34,425 nt of DNA from SVQP01 sp045660125. Lineage in GTDB: Bacteria > Bacillota > Clostridia > Oscillospirales > CAG-272. Positions 8,926-16,331 of this stretch are shown piece by piece (the first letter of the stretch is position 1; the number at the start of each line of letters is the position of its first letter). The position numbers were made by a program, and so were the translations under genes. The notes below the pieces were generated by a model. That model was not told the DNA's origin, made no database searches, and saw only the letters and a list, made by a program, of their open reading frames with translations. The DNA lies in assembly GCA_045660125.1 (NCBI GenBank), contig JAZRDG010000058.1:1-34425 (forward strand), in the 5' to 3' direction.

Positions 8926-8943
8926 TAGAAATAGCAATTTCTA
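8926..8943. promoter_or_regulatory. Inverted repeat at the transcription start
   Basis: TAGAAAT and ATTTCTA form a perfect 7-bp inverted repeat around the 4-base spacer AGCA. It begins 8 bases after the -10 box, so it covers the predicted start of transcription. It could be a repressor operator or a 5' stem-loop on the mRNA; neither can be decided from sequence. Confidence 0.5.
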
Positions 8944-8972
8944 CAATATATCAACAAAAGGAGAACATCATT

Positions 8973-10421
8973 ATGAAACGCATCTTAACACTCGTTCTGT
9001 TCGCGGCTCTTTGCCTTGGCTGCATAAGCGTGAGCGCATGGGCTGCCGATGAGGGCTACACCGCCGACACGTGGAACGCAGCAAAGCTCCAGGGTCTGAT
9101 CTATCAGGACGGTGAGTACATCAACTCCGACCTTGCCAAGAATTACGAGGCTTGGTGGTGGGAGGACGAGGTTCCCGAGATCGAAGAATATATGGGCGCA
9201 GCGACCAACAATATGCGCGGTTTCTCCATGTCGGCTGACGGTCGCTATGCGTATATGGGCACGCTCAACGGCGGCACAGGCATGCGCGGCGTGGTCGTGC
9301 TTGATACCAAGGTTGGTAAGATCACCGATATGTACTACTCCTATAATGAAGAAAACGCCCTGCCCGGCTCTCCCTTCTCTTACGCCAAGGGCATTGCAGC
9401 AGACGATCGCGGCAACGTATACGTTGGCTTTGCTTACTCTGTCAATTACAACTACGTCAGCCTTGGCATTGCCAAGCAGGAGGACAACGGCAAGCTGACC
9501 GAGCTTTGTGAAATTCCCGTTTACCAAAATGACCTTGAACCCGGCGACCAGGCAGGCACCAAGGTGGGTGTCAACGGCGTTGAGGTTGCCAAGGTTGGCG
9601 ACAAGTACCTGTGCTTTGTTATGATCAATTACGATCACGACGCGCTTTACTGCTACGACGTGACCGATCCCGCAAATCCCACGCTGTACACAGGCTGGAG
9701 CATTGGCGGCATCATCGACTTTGCCGACGCGGATTGCACCATCGACATGGGCGGCAAGACGCTCAAGGAGGGTCAGTACATGGCAGTGGATGCCGACGGC
9801 ACGGTATGGCTGTGCGTGGACTTCAACGAGGGCGGCAACGGCATTATCAAGATCGATCCCACGGGCATTACCTGCCTGAAAACCATTGAGCTTGCAAACG
9901 CGTACTGCGTATCCCACGTTGGCAATCACCTGCTGGTTGGTATGAAGGACGGCAGCGCCGTGCTGGTACTGGATGATGACACCGCCGAGCAGGTTGCAAG
10001 CATTGAGGTGCCCGATGCCGATCGCGTGACCCGTATGCAGGTAAGAAACGACACGCTGTACGTTTGTGGCGCAGGAAACGACTCCGTGGCATACAACTAC
10101 ATCTACGCAGCTCCCCTGAATGCAGATGCGCAGGCGGCTCTGGACGCACAGGTTGCCGAGCTTGACAAGTACCGCCAGGAAGACGACACCGGTGACGAAA
10201 CCGAATCCACAGAAGATTCCACCGCTGCAGAAACCGAGGCTGAAACCGAAGCTAAGACCGAGGCTACGACGCAAGAGGTGACCGATGCTCCCACCACCGA
10301 TGCTCCCACCACACAGCCCGAAGCTCCCGCAAAGAGCGGCTGCGGCAGCGTGATAGGCGGCGCGGCAATCGTTGCAGCCATCGCACTCGGCGCACTGGTG
10401 ATCGCAAAGAAGAAGGATTGA
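8973..10421 (+). CDS. Secreted beta-propeller-like protein with C-terminal SGCGS membrane tail
   Basis: This 482-residue protein begins with a signal peptide (1-24, cleavage probable after SAWA). Residues about 80-400 hold repeated strands of the type GRYAYMG, GNVYVGF, GTVWLCV and DTLYVCG, which suggest an NHL/YVTN-like beta-propeller; this is inference from repeat shape. A linker of about 60 residues rich in Thr, Glu and Ala follows. The tail is SGCGS, a hydrophobic stretch of about 20 residues, then AKKKD, so the protein is probably held on the outer membrane face. The start at 8973 is chosen because AAAAGGAG lies before it and the signal peptide follows; an upstream in-frame ATG at 8865 precedes the promoter. 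It is a single-gene unit between terminators. Function is unknown. Confidence 0.85.
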   Translation: MKRILTLVLFAALCLGCISVSAWAADEGYTADTWNAAKLQGLIYQDGEYINSDLAKNYEAWWWEDEVPEIEEYMGAATNNMRGFSMSADGRYAYMGTLNGGTGMRGVVVLDTKVGKITDMYYSYNEENALPGSPFSYAKGIAADDRGNVYVGFAYSVNYNYVSLGIAKQEDNGKLTELCEIPVYQNDLEPGDQAGTKVGVNGVEVAKVGDKYLCFVMINYDHDALYCYDVTDPANPTLYTGWSIGGIIDFADADCTIDMGGKTLKEGQYMAVDADGTVWLCVDFNEGGNGIIKIDPTGITCLKTIELANAYCVSHVGNHLLVGMKDGSAVLVLDDDTAEQVASIEVPDADRVTRMQVRNDTLYVCGAGNDSVAYNYIYAAPLNADAQAALDAQVAELDKYRQEDDTGDETESTEDSTAAETEAETEAKTEATTQEVTDAPTTDAPTTQPEAPAKSGCGSVIGGAAIVAAIALGALVIAKKKD

Positions 10422-10433
10422 TTTGACCTTTAT

Positions 10434-10473
10434 AAAAACCGTTGCTCCCCTGACGGGGGGGCAACGGTTTTTT
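10434..10473 (+). terminator. Rho-independent terminator
   Basis: AAAAACCGTTGC pairs with GCAACGGTTTTT in a 12-bp stem; the loop contains a C-run and G-run (CCCC...GGGG) that extend the stem further. A T-run follows. Confidence 0.9.
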
Positions 10474-10474
10474 C

Positions 10475-10562
10475 ATCCTCCCAAGGCGTTTGCCTGGGGA
10501 GGATTTCATCGCGCAGCGATTTCATCCACGAAGGTGGATTTCATCCGCCATGGGCGGATTTC
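10475..10562. repeat. Array of four short hairpins separated by TTC
   Basis: Four successive inverted repeats each start with ATC and end with GAT, and each is followed by exactly TTC: 10475-10504 (12 of 13 bp, loop GTTT), 10508-10520 (ATCGC/GCGAT), 10524-10539 (ATCCAC/GTGGAT) and 10543-10559 (ATCCGCC/GGCGGAT). The stems differ in sequence while the frame ATC...GAT-TTC is constant. No reading frame explains it. It lies between the terminator of one gene and the promoter of the next. Confidence 0.85.
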
Positions 10563-10674
10563 ATTCTCCTCTCCCTATTCTCACAAAATTTTTCAACTTT
10601 TTTCAAAAACAGCCGAACTTTTTCTGCAAAAAATGCGTCTATATAGGTGAGCGACACTTTTTTGCGCAAACCTA

Positions 10675-10703
10675 TTGACAAACGCTGGAAAATGTTGTAT
10701 TAT
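10675..10703 (+). promoter_or_regulatory. Promoter of the GntR-ABC transporter operon
   Basis: TTGACA (10675-10680) and TATTAT (10698-10703) are 17 bases apart, about 48 bases before the GTG start of the regulator. About 110 bases between this and the hairpin array are AT-rich and hold nothing else I recognise. Confidence 0.85.
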
Positions 10704-10724
10704 TGTATTAGTACAATAGTACAA
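10703..10724. promoter_or_regulatory. Probable GntR/YtrA operator at the transcription start
   Basis: Directly after the -10 box there is a tandem direct repeat TAGTACAA-TAGTACAA (10709-10724). The first copy also forms an inverted repeat with TTGTA (TTGTA-TTAG-TACAA, 10703-10716). The site would block transcription start if bound, and the first gene of the operon is a GntR regulator, so autoregulation is the simplest reading (inference). Confidence 0.6.
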
Positions 10725-10750
10725 CAAACAAGAAAGGAAGGGATGCAACC

Positions 10751-11116
10751 GTGACAATGCTCACCCCACAGGCATCGGTATCCGGACAGCTGCTGCACAA
10801 ATACCGCCTGGACATTATTGGTGGCAAATATCCGCCCGGCAGCCAATTCCCCACCGTGCGCGCCTTGGCATACGAGGAATCGGTCAACCCCAACACCATG
10901 CAAAGGGTGCTGACGCTACTGGAGCAGGACGGGCTTTTGATCAGCCACGGAACGCGCGGCAGATTCGTGACCGAGGATGACGCCGTGATCGCACATGTGC
11001 GGCTGCTCTTGCAGACCGAATACCTGAAAGGTGCAAGAGAGCAAGCCGCAAGGCTTGGCATTACCAAGCAGCAATTTATGCAATTCTTAGAGGAAAGCGA
11101 GGAAAATGATATATGA
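10751..11116 (+). CDS. GntR family regulator, YtrA subfamily
   Basis: A 121-residue protein with an N-terminal winged helix (about residues 10-75): the segment YPPGSQFPTVRALA followed by SVNPNTMQRVLTLLEQDGLL is the GntR signature. Only about 45 residues follow, too short for a FadR or HutC ligand domain, which is the mark of the YtrA subfamily. These regulators usually repress an adjoining ABC transporter operon and respond to envelope stress or lantibiotics. The GTG at 10751 is chosen because AGGAAGGG ends 8 bases before it; an in-frame ATG at 10757 is possible. Its stop codon overlaps the ATG of the ATPase (ATGA). Confidence 0.9.
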   Translation: MTMLTPQASVSGQLLHKYRLDIIGGKYPPGSQFPTVRALAYEESVNPNTMQRVLTLLEQDGLLISHGTRGRFVTEDDAVIAHVRLLLQTEYLKGAREQAARLGITKQQFMQFLEESEENDI

Positions 11117-11829
11117 GTCAGCCTATTTTAGTATGCGAAAAGCTTTGCAAGAGCTATAAGCGCGGCGTGCCCGTGCTGGATGAGCTTGACTTTACGGTTG
11201 AGCCCGGCAGGATCGTGGGTCTCTTGGGCCCCAACGGCTGCGGCAAGTCTACCCTGCTCAAGCTGATCTCGGGACTTCTGACCCCCAACAGCGGCACGAT
11301 CACGGTTTGCGGTGAGCAAAGAAGCGAGCAAAGCAACGCGCACGTTTCGTTCTTGCCCGAAAGACCCTACTTTTCGTCTTCCATGACGGTCAACGCCATG
11401 ATGGACTATTTTGAAGATTTTTACGCGGACTTTGACCGCTCGCTTTGCGAGGTCATGTTAAAGGATCTTGCCATTGACCCGAAGGCGCGTATGCGTACGC
11501 TGTCCAAGGGTACAAAGGAAAAGGTACAGCTGGTGCTTGTCATGGCACGCCGCGCAAAGCTTTACCTGCTCGACGAGCCGATCGGCGGCGTTGACCCCGC
11601 GGCACGCGATTACATTCTCAAAACCATCATAGGCAACTACAACCCCGAGGCTTCGGTCATCATCACCACGCACCTGATCGCAGACGTGGAAGGCGTGCTG
11701 GACGATTTCGCCTTTATCGACAAGGGCAAGATCGCGATGTGCGGCAACGCAGACGAGGTGCGCGAGCAGAACGGCAAGAGCCTTGACGAGCTTTTCAGGG
11801 AGGTGTTCAGATGTTCAAGAAATGCTTAA
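11113..11829 (+). CDS. ABC transporter ATP-binding protein
   Basis: A 238-residue ATPase subunit. Walker A is GPNGCGKST (39-47), the signature motif is LSKGTKEKVQ (130-139, variant of LSGGQ), Walker B is LYLLDEP (150-156) and the switch histidine lies in ITTHLIAD. The variant LSKG signature is common in YtrB/EcsA-like exporters linked to GntR regulators. The gene overlaps the regulator by four bases and the permease by 19 bases, so all three are translationally coupled. The substrate is unknown; export or protection from a cell-envelope agent is the usual role of such units. Confidence 0.93.
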   Translation: MSQPILVCEKLCKSYKRGVPVLDELDFTVEPGRIVGLLGPNGCGKSTLLKLISGLLTPNSGTITVCGEQRSEQSNAHVSFLPERPYFSSSMTVNAMMDYFEDFYADFDRSLCEVMLKDLAIDPKARMRTLSKGTKEKVQLVLVMARRAKLYLLDEPIGGVDPAARDYILKTIIGNYNPEASVIITTHLIADVEGVLDDFAFIDKGKIAMCGNADEVREQNGKSLDELFREVFRCSRNA

Positions 11830-12737
11830 AATACGATCTTCGCGCCCCTCGTAAGATCTGGCTGATCGCAGCCGCGGTCATGGTGCTGCTTTCGATCTTA
11901 GGCGGCGTTGGAGGATTTTTATACTCAAACGGCATACTCAACCTGACCTCTACGACAATAGTCCAGGATACGATGACCCCCATGCAGGTCCTTTCCATCA
12001 TATCCATGATGATTGGCATGTTCTCGCTTATTGCGGTCGTGTATGCGATTGCCATTTTCACAAGCGGCACAGGCATTATGCTCTACATCCGCTATTACAT
12101 TCACTTCTTTACAGATCAAGGGTATCTCACCTTTACCCTGCCCGTCAAGCGCAGCACGCATTTCTGGTCCAAAACCGTTTCGGGCATGATCTACTTGCTG
12201 TGCGCCAGCGCGATCTCCTCGTTTACAATTCTGTGCCTGCTTGTCGGCTTTTTCACGCCCATGCTGATCAAGCCCGAGTTTGCACAGCAAATGGGCTTTG
12301 ATTTTTCCACACTCATGGGCGAATCGGGTGCTGCGGGAATCGTCAACGTGCTGTACGTTCTTGTGCTGCTGGTGCTGCTTTTCCTGCTGATCACCGCCAT
12401 GCAATTTGCTGCGCTGATGACCCAATACCTGATCATCACGCTTGCGGCAACCCTGTTCCGCTCGCACAAGCTGCTCAGCGTCATTCTCGCGTACGTTGGC
12501 TTTAGTGCCCTGACCATGGCAGCGTATTTCGTTGGCTATTTCTTTATCGTCATTTACGTCATGTTGCTTGTGATGTTCCTTGTGATGGGACTGATGGAAC
12601 TGCTGACCATCCAGATTTTGGGCTGGCTTGCCATTTACGCGCTGATGCTGGTTGCTTGCGCAGCCTTTATCACCGTTGGCTTGACGCTTGCCAACTGCAC
12701 TGTCAACCGCTTGGAGCGTAAGCTTAATCTTGCATAA
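11811..12737 (+). CDS. ABC transporter permease
   Basis: A 308-residue integral membrane protein with about six hydrophobic segments, the first near residues 18-40 and the last near 260-295. It is probably the membrane partner of the preceding ATPase (ABC-2-like exporter permease). The start ATG lies within the end of the ATPase gene. No family motif beyond the hydrophobic pattern is visible, so the assignment rests mainly on position and size. Confidence 0.8.
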   Translation: MFKKCLKYDLRAPRKIWLIAAAVMVLLSILGGVGGFLYSNGILNLTSTTIVQDTMTPMQVLSIISMMIGMFSLIAVVYAIAIFTSGTGIMLYIRYYIHFFTDQGYLTFTLPVKRSTHFWSKTVSGMIYLLCASAISSFTILCLLVGFFTPMLIKPEFAQQMGFDFSTLMGESGAAGIVNVLYVLVLLVLLFLLITAMQFAALMTQYLIITLAATLFRSHKLLSVILAYVGFSALTMAAYFVGYFFIVIYVMLLVMFLVMGLMELLTIQILGWLAIYALMLVACAAFITVGLTLANCTVNRLERKLNLA

Positions 12738-12749
12738 AGGAGGTAGGAT

Positions 12750-13790
12750 ATGAAACACACCAAAAAACTATTTGCTTTGATGCTTTGCCTGATCATGGCG
12801 CTTTCCATGATGCTGAGCGTATCCGCCTCGGATGCAGCCGAGGATCAAACCGAGGTTGAAATTGAGTGGGAGATCAGTGAGGATCAGCAGACCGTTAGGT
12901 ACGGTGACAAGGTCTACACCCGCTACGCGCTTCCCTATTACGATTGGTTCAGACCCTATCACTTTTACAGATACTCGCAATACGTCAACACCGACGACCC
13001 CATGGTTGACTCTATCGGTCATCCCATGGTGTTTGAAGCTGACGGACAAGAGCCCCTTGTATACGAGGATATGGTGATCATATTCGACGTGATCAGCGTG
13101 TACTCGGAATATCGCGTGTACGTTACCGAGCAGGGTGCGGAAAAGTTGGATGCATATACATCCGGCAATTACGCGCAGTACGAATTGACCTACGGAACTT
13201 TTGAGGGCGCGGTGATCTCCGAGGAGACGGTGCGCGCTTGGAACACATCCGATGCGACCGACAAGGCACAGGCTGCGCAGCTTGGCGAAATGATGTCGTA
13301 TAAAGTCATCGGCTACGATTCCACCCTGACCTTTGCACACGTGATCGGTCAGGTGTTTGAGAACAACGGCACGTATCTGTACGTCAATTACAGCATGCTG
13401 GATAACTCTTACTTTGACGCAAACGGCGACCTTTCCTTCCGCCAGGGCGAAGTTCCCGTAGTGCAGCTCGATCAGGCATCGGAAAGCATTGTCACCGATG
13501 CGATCGGCAATATGGAATACTATTCCGTAAACATTGAGGAGGAGCAAAGCGATCCGCTGGATGCAACGCTGTCCATGATCCTCTTCCTGATCCTTGCCTC
13601 TCCCTTTATGTACCTGTTCCCCATTCTGCTGCTTATTTTGGGCATCGTAATGCGCTGCATCAAGAAGCTCCCGGGCAGAAAGCGCTGGAACGCGGTCATT
13701 ATCGCAGCTATCGTATGGCTTGGCTTGGCGATCATTGCAAGCTGCATTCTGGTCATTCCCACGATCTTCATTCAGAATATTCTTCTGTGA
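12750..13790 (+). CDS. Exported protein with signal peptide and two C-terminal membrane segments
   Basis: The 346-residue protein starts with a signal peptide (MKHTKK, then a hydrophobic run ending in VSASD near residue 28), has an acidic extracytoplasmic region of about 240 residues, and ends with two strong membrane segments (about 273-302 and 313-340) joined by a basic loop (RCIKKLPGRKRW). I do not recognise the family. AAAGGAGG stands before the ATG, 12 bases after the permease, so it belongs to the same operon and may be an accessory part of the transporter or a sensor of its substrate (inference). The soluble part is rich in Tyr and Asp. Confidence 0.75.
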   Translation: MKHTKKLFALMLCLIMALSMMLSVSASDAAEDQTEVEIEWEISEDQQTVRYGDKVYTRYALPYYDWFRPYHFYRYSQYVNTDDPMVDSIGHPMVFEADGQEPLVYEDMVIIFDVISVYSEYRVYVTEQGAEKLDAYTSGNYAQYELTYGTFEGAVISEETVRAWNTSDATDKAQAAQLGEMMSYKVIGYDSTLTFAHVIGQVFENNGTYLYVNYSMLDNSYFDANGDLSFRQGEVPVVQLDQASESIVTDAIGNMEYYSVNIEEEQSDPLDATLSMILFLILASPFMYLFPILLLILGIVMRCIKKLPGRKRWNAVIIAAIVWLGLAIIASCILVIPTIFIQNILL

Positions 13791-14377
13791 TGAAAGAGCG
13801 CGCATTGACAAAGGGCTACGTGATGCCCTATCAAGCGTCAAGTTTTATCGTGCTGCCCGTGCTGTTGCTGATCGGTCTTTCCGTAATAAAATGCACAATA
13901 CTTTCGGACTCACCCATTCTGTTTATACTCATACTTACTGCACTTTGCTGCATGATCACACCGCTGGGATTAACACTGGACAATACGGCAATGCGCTACC
14001 AAATTGACAAAGGCGGTGTGCAAAGCCGCGATCTGATACGCAAGCGTTGCCGTTTGGAGGACGATAACGTCAAGCAAATTGAACTGACGCTTTCTGTTGG
14101 ATACCACGGATTGTACCGTATGATGCCGGATAACGATACGCCGTTTTTGATCTGCTCAAACGACTTTTTCAAGCACGACAAAAACATTTCCTTGTCCTAC
14201 CACCGCAAATCTCAAGTCGCGGTACGCATCACGCGCAAGAACTTCCCCGCCGTGCAAGCATATCTGGCACGTATGGGTGTTGCCGCAGGCGTGACAGATT
14301 ATGATACACTCGTACAGCTTTTGCGGTATCATCACAACATTTATCGTAACGTTGACGGCGCATGGTCGCTGCAATAA
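13790..14377 (+). CDS. Membrane protein with PH-like cytoplasmic region, unknown
   Basis: A 195-residue protein with two hydrophobic segments (about 15-32 and 40-58) followed by a soluble domain of alternating strands that resembles the bacterial PH-like fold often found after two membrane helices; this is inference from pattern. The ATG at 13790 shares one base with the stop codon of the preceding gene (TGATG), so translation is probably coupled. There is no ribosome site of its own, which fits. Upstream in-frame ATGs lie inside the preceding gene and are less likely. Confidence 0.65.
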   Translation: MKERALTKGYVMPYQASSFIVLPVLLLIGLSVIKCTILSDSPILFILILTALCCMITPLGLTLDNTAMRYQIDKGGVQSRDLIRKRCRLEDDNVKQIELTLSVGYHGLYRMMPDNDTPFLICSNDFFKHDKNISLSYHRKSQVAVRITRKNFPAVQAYLARMGVAAGVTDYDTLVQLLRYHHNIYRNVDGAWSLQ

Positions 14378-14395
14378 GAATTTAGGAGTAATACT

Positions 14396-14854
14396 ATGAA
14401 ACGTTATTTATGTATTGGGCTTTTGTTAGTTCTGTGCCTTGGCATGGTTGCCTGCGGACAGATCGAGGACACCAACGGCGCGGATGATTATTCACTGGTG
14501 ACCATTACCAATAAAGATCTGGTCGGCAGCGGCTTCTCTTCCAAAACCATGACCGCTCGCTTGGATATCAACGGCAAGATCGAATACTCGGTCGGCAAGT
14601 TCTCGGGCGTCGAGGCAGTGGAAGTGGTGCATGTCAAGCAAGGCGCAAGCCGCGTCACCTTTGCCGTCAACACCACGCTGGAGTCGGGTAATCTGTACGT
14701 GTACGTGCGTCATAACGGTCAGATCGTGGGCGAGTTTGCCATCGGGCAGAACGACACAGTAACGCTGGAAAACCCGCCCGCAGGCAAATATGAGCTTTGC
14801 ACCGCAGGTGAGAGCGCGAAATTCAAGCTGGTCATTGAGATCACGCAGAATTAA
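14396..14854 (+). CDS. Small lipoprotein, paralogue of the 15426-15956 product
   Basis: A 152-residue lipoprotein: the N-terminal hydrophobic stretch ends in LGMVAC, so Cys20 is the probable lipidated residue. The mature part is mostly predicted strands. Shared with the product at 15426 are YSLVTIT/FALATIT, FSGV, (E/T)SGN followed by strand residues, and AGESA near the C-terminus, in the same order. TAGGAG lies before the ATG. I do not recognise a family. It follows the PH-like membrane protein by 18 bases, in the same orientation. Confidence 0.75.
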   Translation: MKRYLCIGLLLVLCLGMVACGQIEDTNGADDYSLVTITNKDLVGSGFSSKTMTARLDINGKIEYSVGKFSGVEAVEVVHVKQGASRVTFAVNTTLESGNLYVYVRHNGQIVGEFAIGQNDTVTLENPPAGKYELCTAGESAKFKLVIEITQN

Positions 14855-14865
14855 AGGAGCATTAC

Positions 14866-15090
14866 ATGAAAAACACCAACACCTGCCCCAAGTGCGGCAA
14901 GAAAAACATCGTGCGCTTTGACGGCTTTGCAGGTCCTTACGGCTCGGGCAATCATATCATGCTGGGTGCAACCGTGTTTTCTGCGGTCAACGTTAACCGC
15001 TACGTTTGCCTGAATTGCGGCTTTAGCGAGGAGTGGATCGACACCTGCGACCTTGATAAGCTGGAAAAGAGTAAAAAGGCGAAGAGGTAA
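14866..15090 (+). CDS. Small zinc-ribbon protein
   Basis: A 74-residue protein with two Cys pairs, CPKC (about 8-11) and CLNC (about 47-50), spaced as in a zinc ribbon. The rest is a Gly-rich centre and a basic tail (KLEKSKKAKR). No signal peptide or membrane segment is seen, so it should be cytoplasmic. AAAGGAG precedes the ATG. The last 22 bases of the gene recur downstream at 15959-15980, which suggests a duplication of this region. Confidence 0.75.
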   Translation: MKNTNTCPKCGKKNIVRFDGFAGPYGSGNHIMLGATVFSAVNVNRYVCLNCGFSEEWIDTCDLDKLEKSKKAKR

Positions 15091-15091
15091 A
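15070..15091 (+). repeat. Direct repeat, copy 1 (end of zinc-ribbon gene)
   Basis: Twenty-two bases reading AGTAAAAAGGCGAAGAG then GTAAA match 15959-15980 with a single difference (G to A). Copy 1 encodes the last residues of the zinc-ribbon protein and its stop. Confidence 0.8.
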
Positions 15092-15108
15092 TTTCTTTAG
15101 GAGTTGTT

Positions 15109-15405
15109 ATGAACAAATTTCAAAAAATCGAATTATGGTTATGTCTGATTCCAGGACTTTCCACACTCTTTATTGCGTTTGCGACCATGTTTATCATCAA
15201 AAAGCATCCGCATCGATTTCTGCATTGGGCATTGTTCGCACTCGTATTCTTCGGTGGCGGCTTTGTTGCTTTCGCACTTCCTCAGGCGATCTTGTGGAGC
15301 GGCATTGCAGCATTGGAATACCTGCTGCAATGGTGCATCTTAACCATTGTCAACGTACTGTTTATTGAGCTGCAAAAAAAATGTATTGCCGCGCGTAACC
15401 AGTAA
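15109..15405 (+). CDS. Small integral membrane protein, unknown
   Basis: A 98-residue protein with three hydrophobic segments (about 10-30, 36-57 and 62-87) and almost no soluble part. TTAGGAG lies before the ATG, 18 bases after the zinc-ribbon gene. Small multi-helix proteins of this type next to ABC exporters are sometimes immunity proteins, but nothing here proves it. Confidence 0.65.
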   Translation: MNKFQKIELWLCLIPGLSTLFIAFATMFIIKKHPHRFLHWALFALVFFGGGFVAFALPQAILWSGIAALEYLLQWCILTIVNVLFIELQKKCIAARNQ

Positions 15406-15425
15406 GCCCGCGAAAGGAGCTTTGT

Positions 15426-15956
15426 ATGAAAAAGCCATTTGTCTTGTTCACTATAATTGCATCTGCGATCATTGCACTGATTATGATTTTCTCCACTATT
15501 TGGTCAGTTGAGAAAAACACCATACCGGATACCAACGGTACAGAAAATTTTGCACTTGCCACCATAACCATAGAGCAAATTGTCAATAAAGAGCTCGGGT
15601 CTTACCAAAAACTCTCGGGTTGCAAAGGCACGGGAGAGCAAAGCAACGTGCGCGACAACAGAAAAGAATACGACTACACGAAAATGAGCGCGTATGCCAA
15701 GTCATTCTCCGGTGTAGACGAGTTGCAGGTTACCATCACCAAGCATAACGTACTCACGTTGGATATTGAAAGCACGGTCACGTCGGGCAATTACGCCATC
15801 ATCATTCTGATTGACGGTGAGTTGCACAGCGAGGTGCCAATCAATCAAAGCACACAAATCACGCTGACCGACATTGCAAACAAAACCGTGATTGTTCGTA
15901 TGGCAGGAGAATCTGCCGAGTATGATGCAGTCGTCACCCGCGTCTTTGGCAAGTAA
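15426..15956 (+). CDS. Membrane-anchored paralogue of the 14396-14854 lipoprotein
   Basis: A 176-residue protein with an N-terminal membrane anchor (about 7-27) without a lipobox Cys; the soluble part is outside. It shares with the lipoprotein at 14396 the order FALATIT, FSGV, TSGN, a strand-rich core and AGESA. It has an additional charged insert (about 55-90) not present in the paralogue. AAAGGAG precedes the ATG. The base composition is more AT-rich than that of the first copy, so the duplication is not recent or the copies evolve at different rates. Function unknown. Confidence 0.72.
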   Translation: MKKPFVLFTIIASAIIALIMIFSTIWSVEKNTIPDTNGTENFALATITIEQIVNKELGSYQKLSGCKGTGEQSNVRDNRKEYDYTKMSAYAKSFSGVDELQVTITKHNVLTLDIESTVTSGNYAIIILIDGELHSEVPINQSTQITLTDIANKTVIVRMAGESAEYDAVVTRVFGK

Positions 15957-15958
15957 CA

Positions 15959-15980
15959 AGTAAAAAGGCGAAGAGATAAA
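15959..15980 (+). repeat. Direct repeat, copy 2 (intergenic remnant)
   Basis: Twenty-one of 22 bases are identical to 15070-15091. Here the sequence lies just after a stop codon and is not part of a gene, so it looks like the leftover end of a second zinc-ribbon gene. It may now serve as a weak ribosome site (GGCGAAGAG) for the next gene. Confidence 0.75.
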
Positions 15981-15987
15981 AACAGAT

Positions 15988-16320
15988 ATGGATGACTTAT
16001 TGGAACTCTTATTAGATATTTTCATAGGCATTTTCGCGGATAGTCCAAGTGCAGAAAAGTTGTTCTTGAATTGTTCCCTGTACCCGTTTTTCCCTAAAAA
16101 AGAACGTTCGGAAGAGATGGATGGGTTTCTGCGATTTGTCGGCTACATACCTGCATTTATTGCCCTGCTTGCCATGCTCTCCCCGATCTTTTACATCATT
16201 GTAAGCCTTGACCTTGATTTTTCGCGAAACACACTCATCGGTTGTTGCATTGCGGCAGCCATTGGTCTGTTGTATATCATTGCAGTCGTTGTGAGCAATT
16301 TGATTATAAACCGAAAGTGA
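15988..16320 (+). CDS. Small membrane protein, unknown
   Basis: A 110-residue protein with an acidic amphipathic N-terminus (MDDLLELLLDIFIG), a short basic segment (FFPKKERS) and two membrane segments (about 46-70 and 80-104). It is the last gene before a strong terminator, so it closes the cluster that begins with the GntR regulator. The ribosome site is poor (GAAGAG). I do not recognise the family. Confidence 0.6.
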   Translation: MDDLLELLLDIFIGIFADSPSAEKLFLNCSLYPFFPKKERSEEMDGFLRFVGYIPAFIALLAMLSPIFYIIVSLDLDFSRNTLIGCCIAAAIGLLYIIAVVVSNLIINRK

Positions 16321-16331
16321 CGTCATCCAAA

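Noticed and set aside
8985..10274. A 429-codon minus-strand frame
   Set aside because: Antisense of the secreted propeller-like gene that has promoter, ribosome site and signal peptide.
13715..13789. Longer start for the PH-like membrane protein
   Set aside because: The extra codons lie entirely within the preceding gene and have no ribosome site; the overlapping TGATG start is the more natural one.
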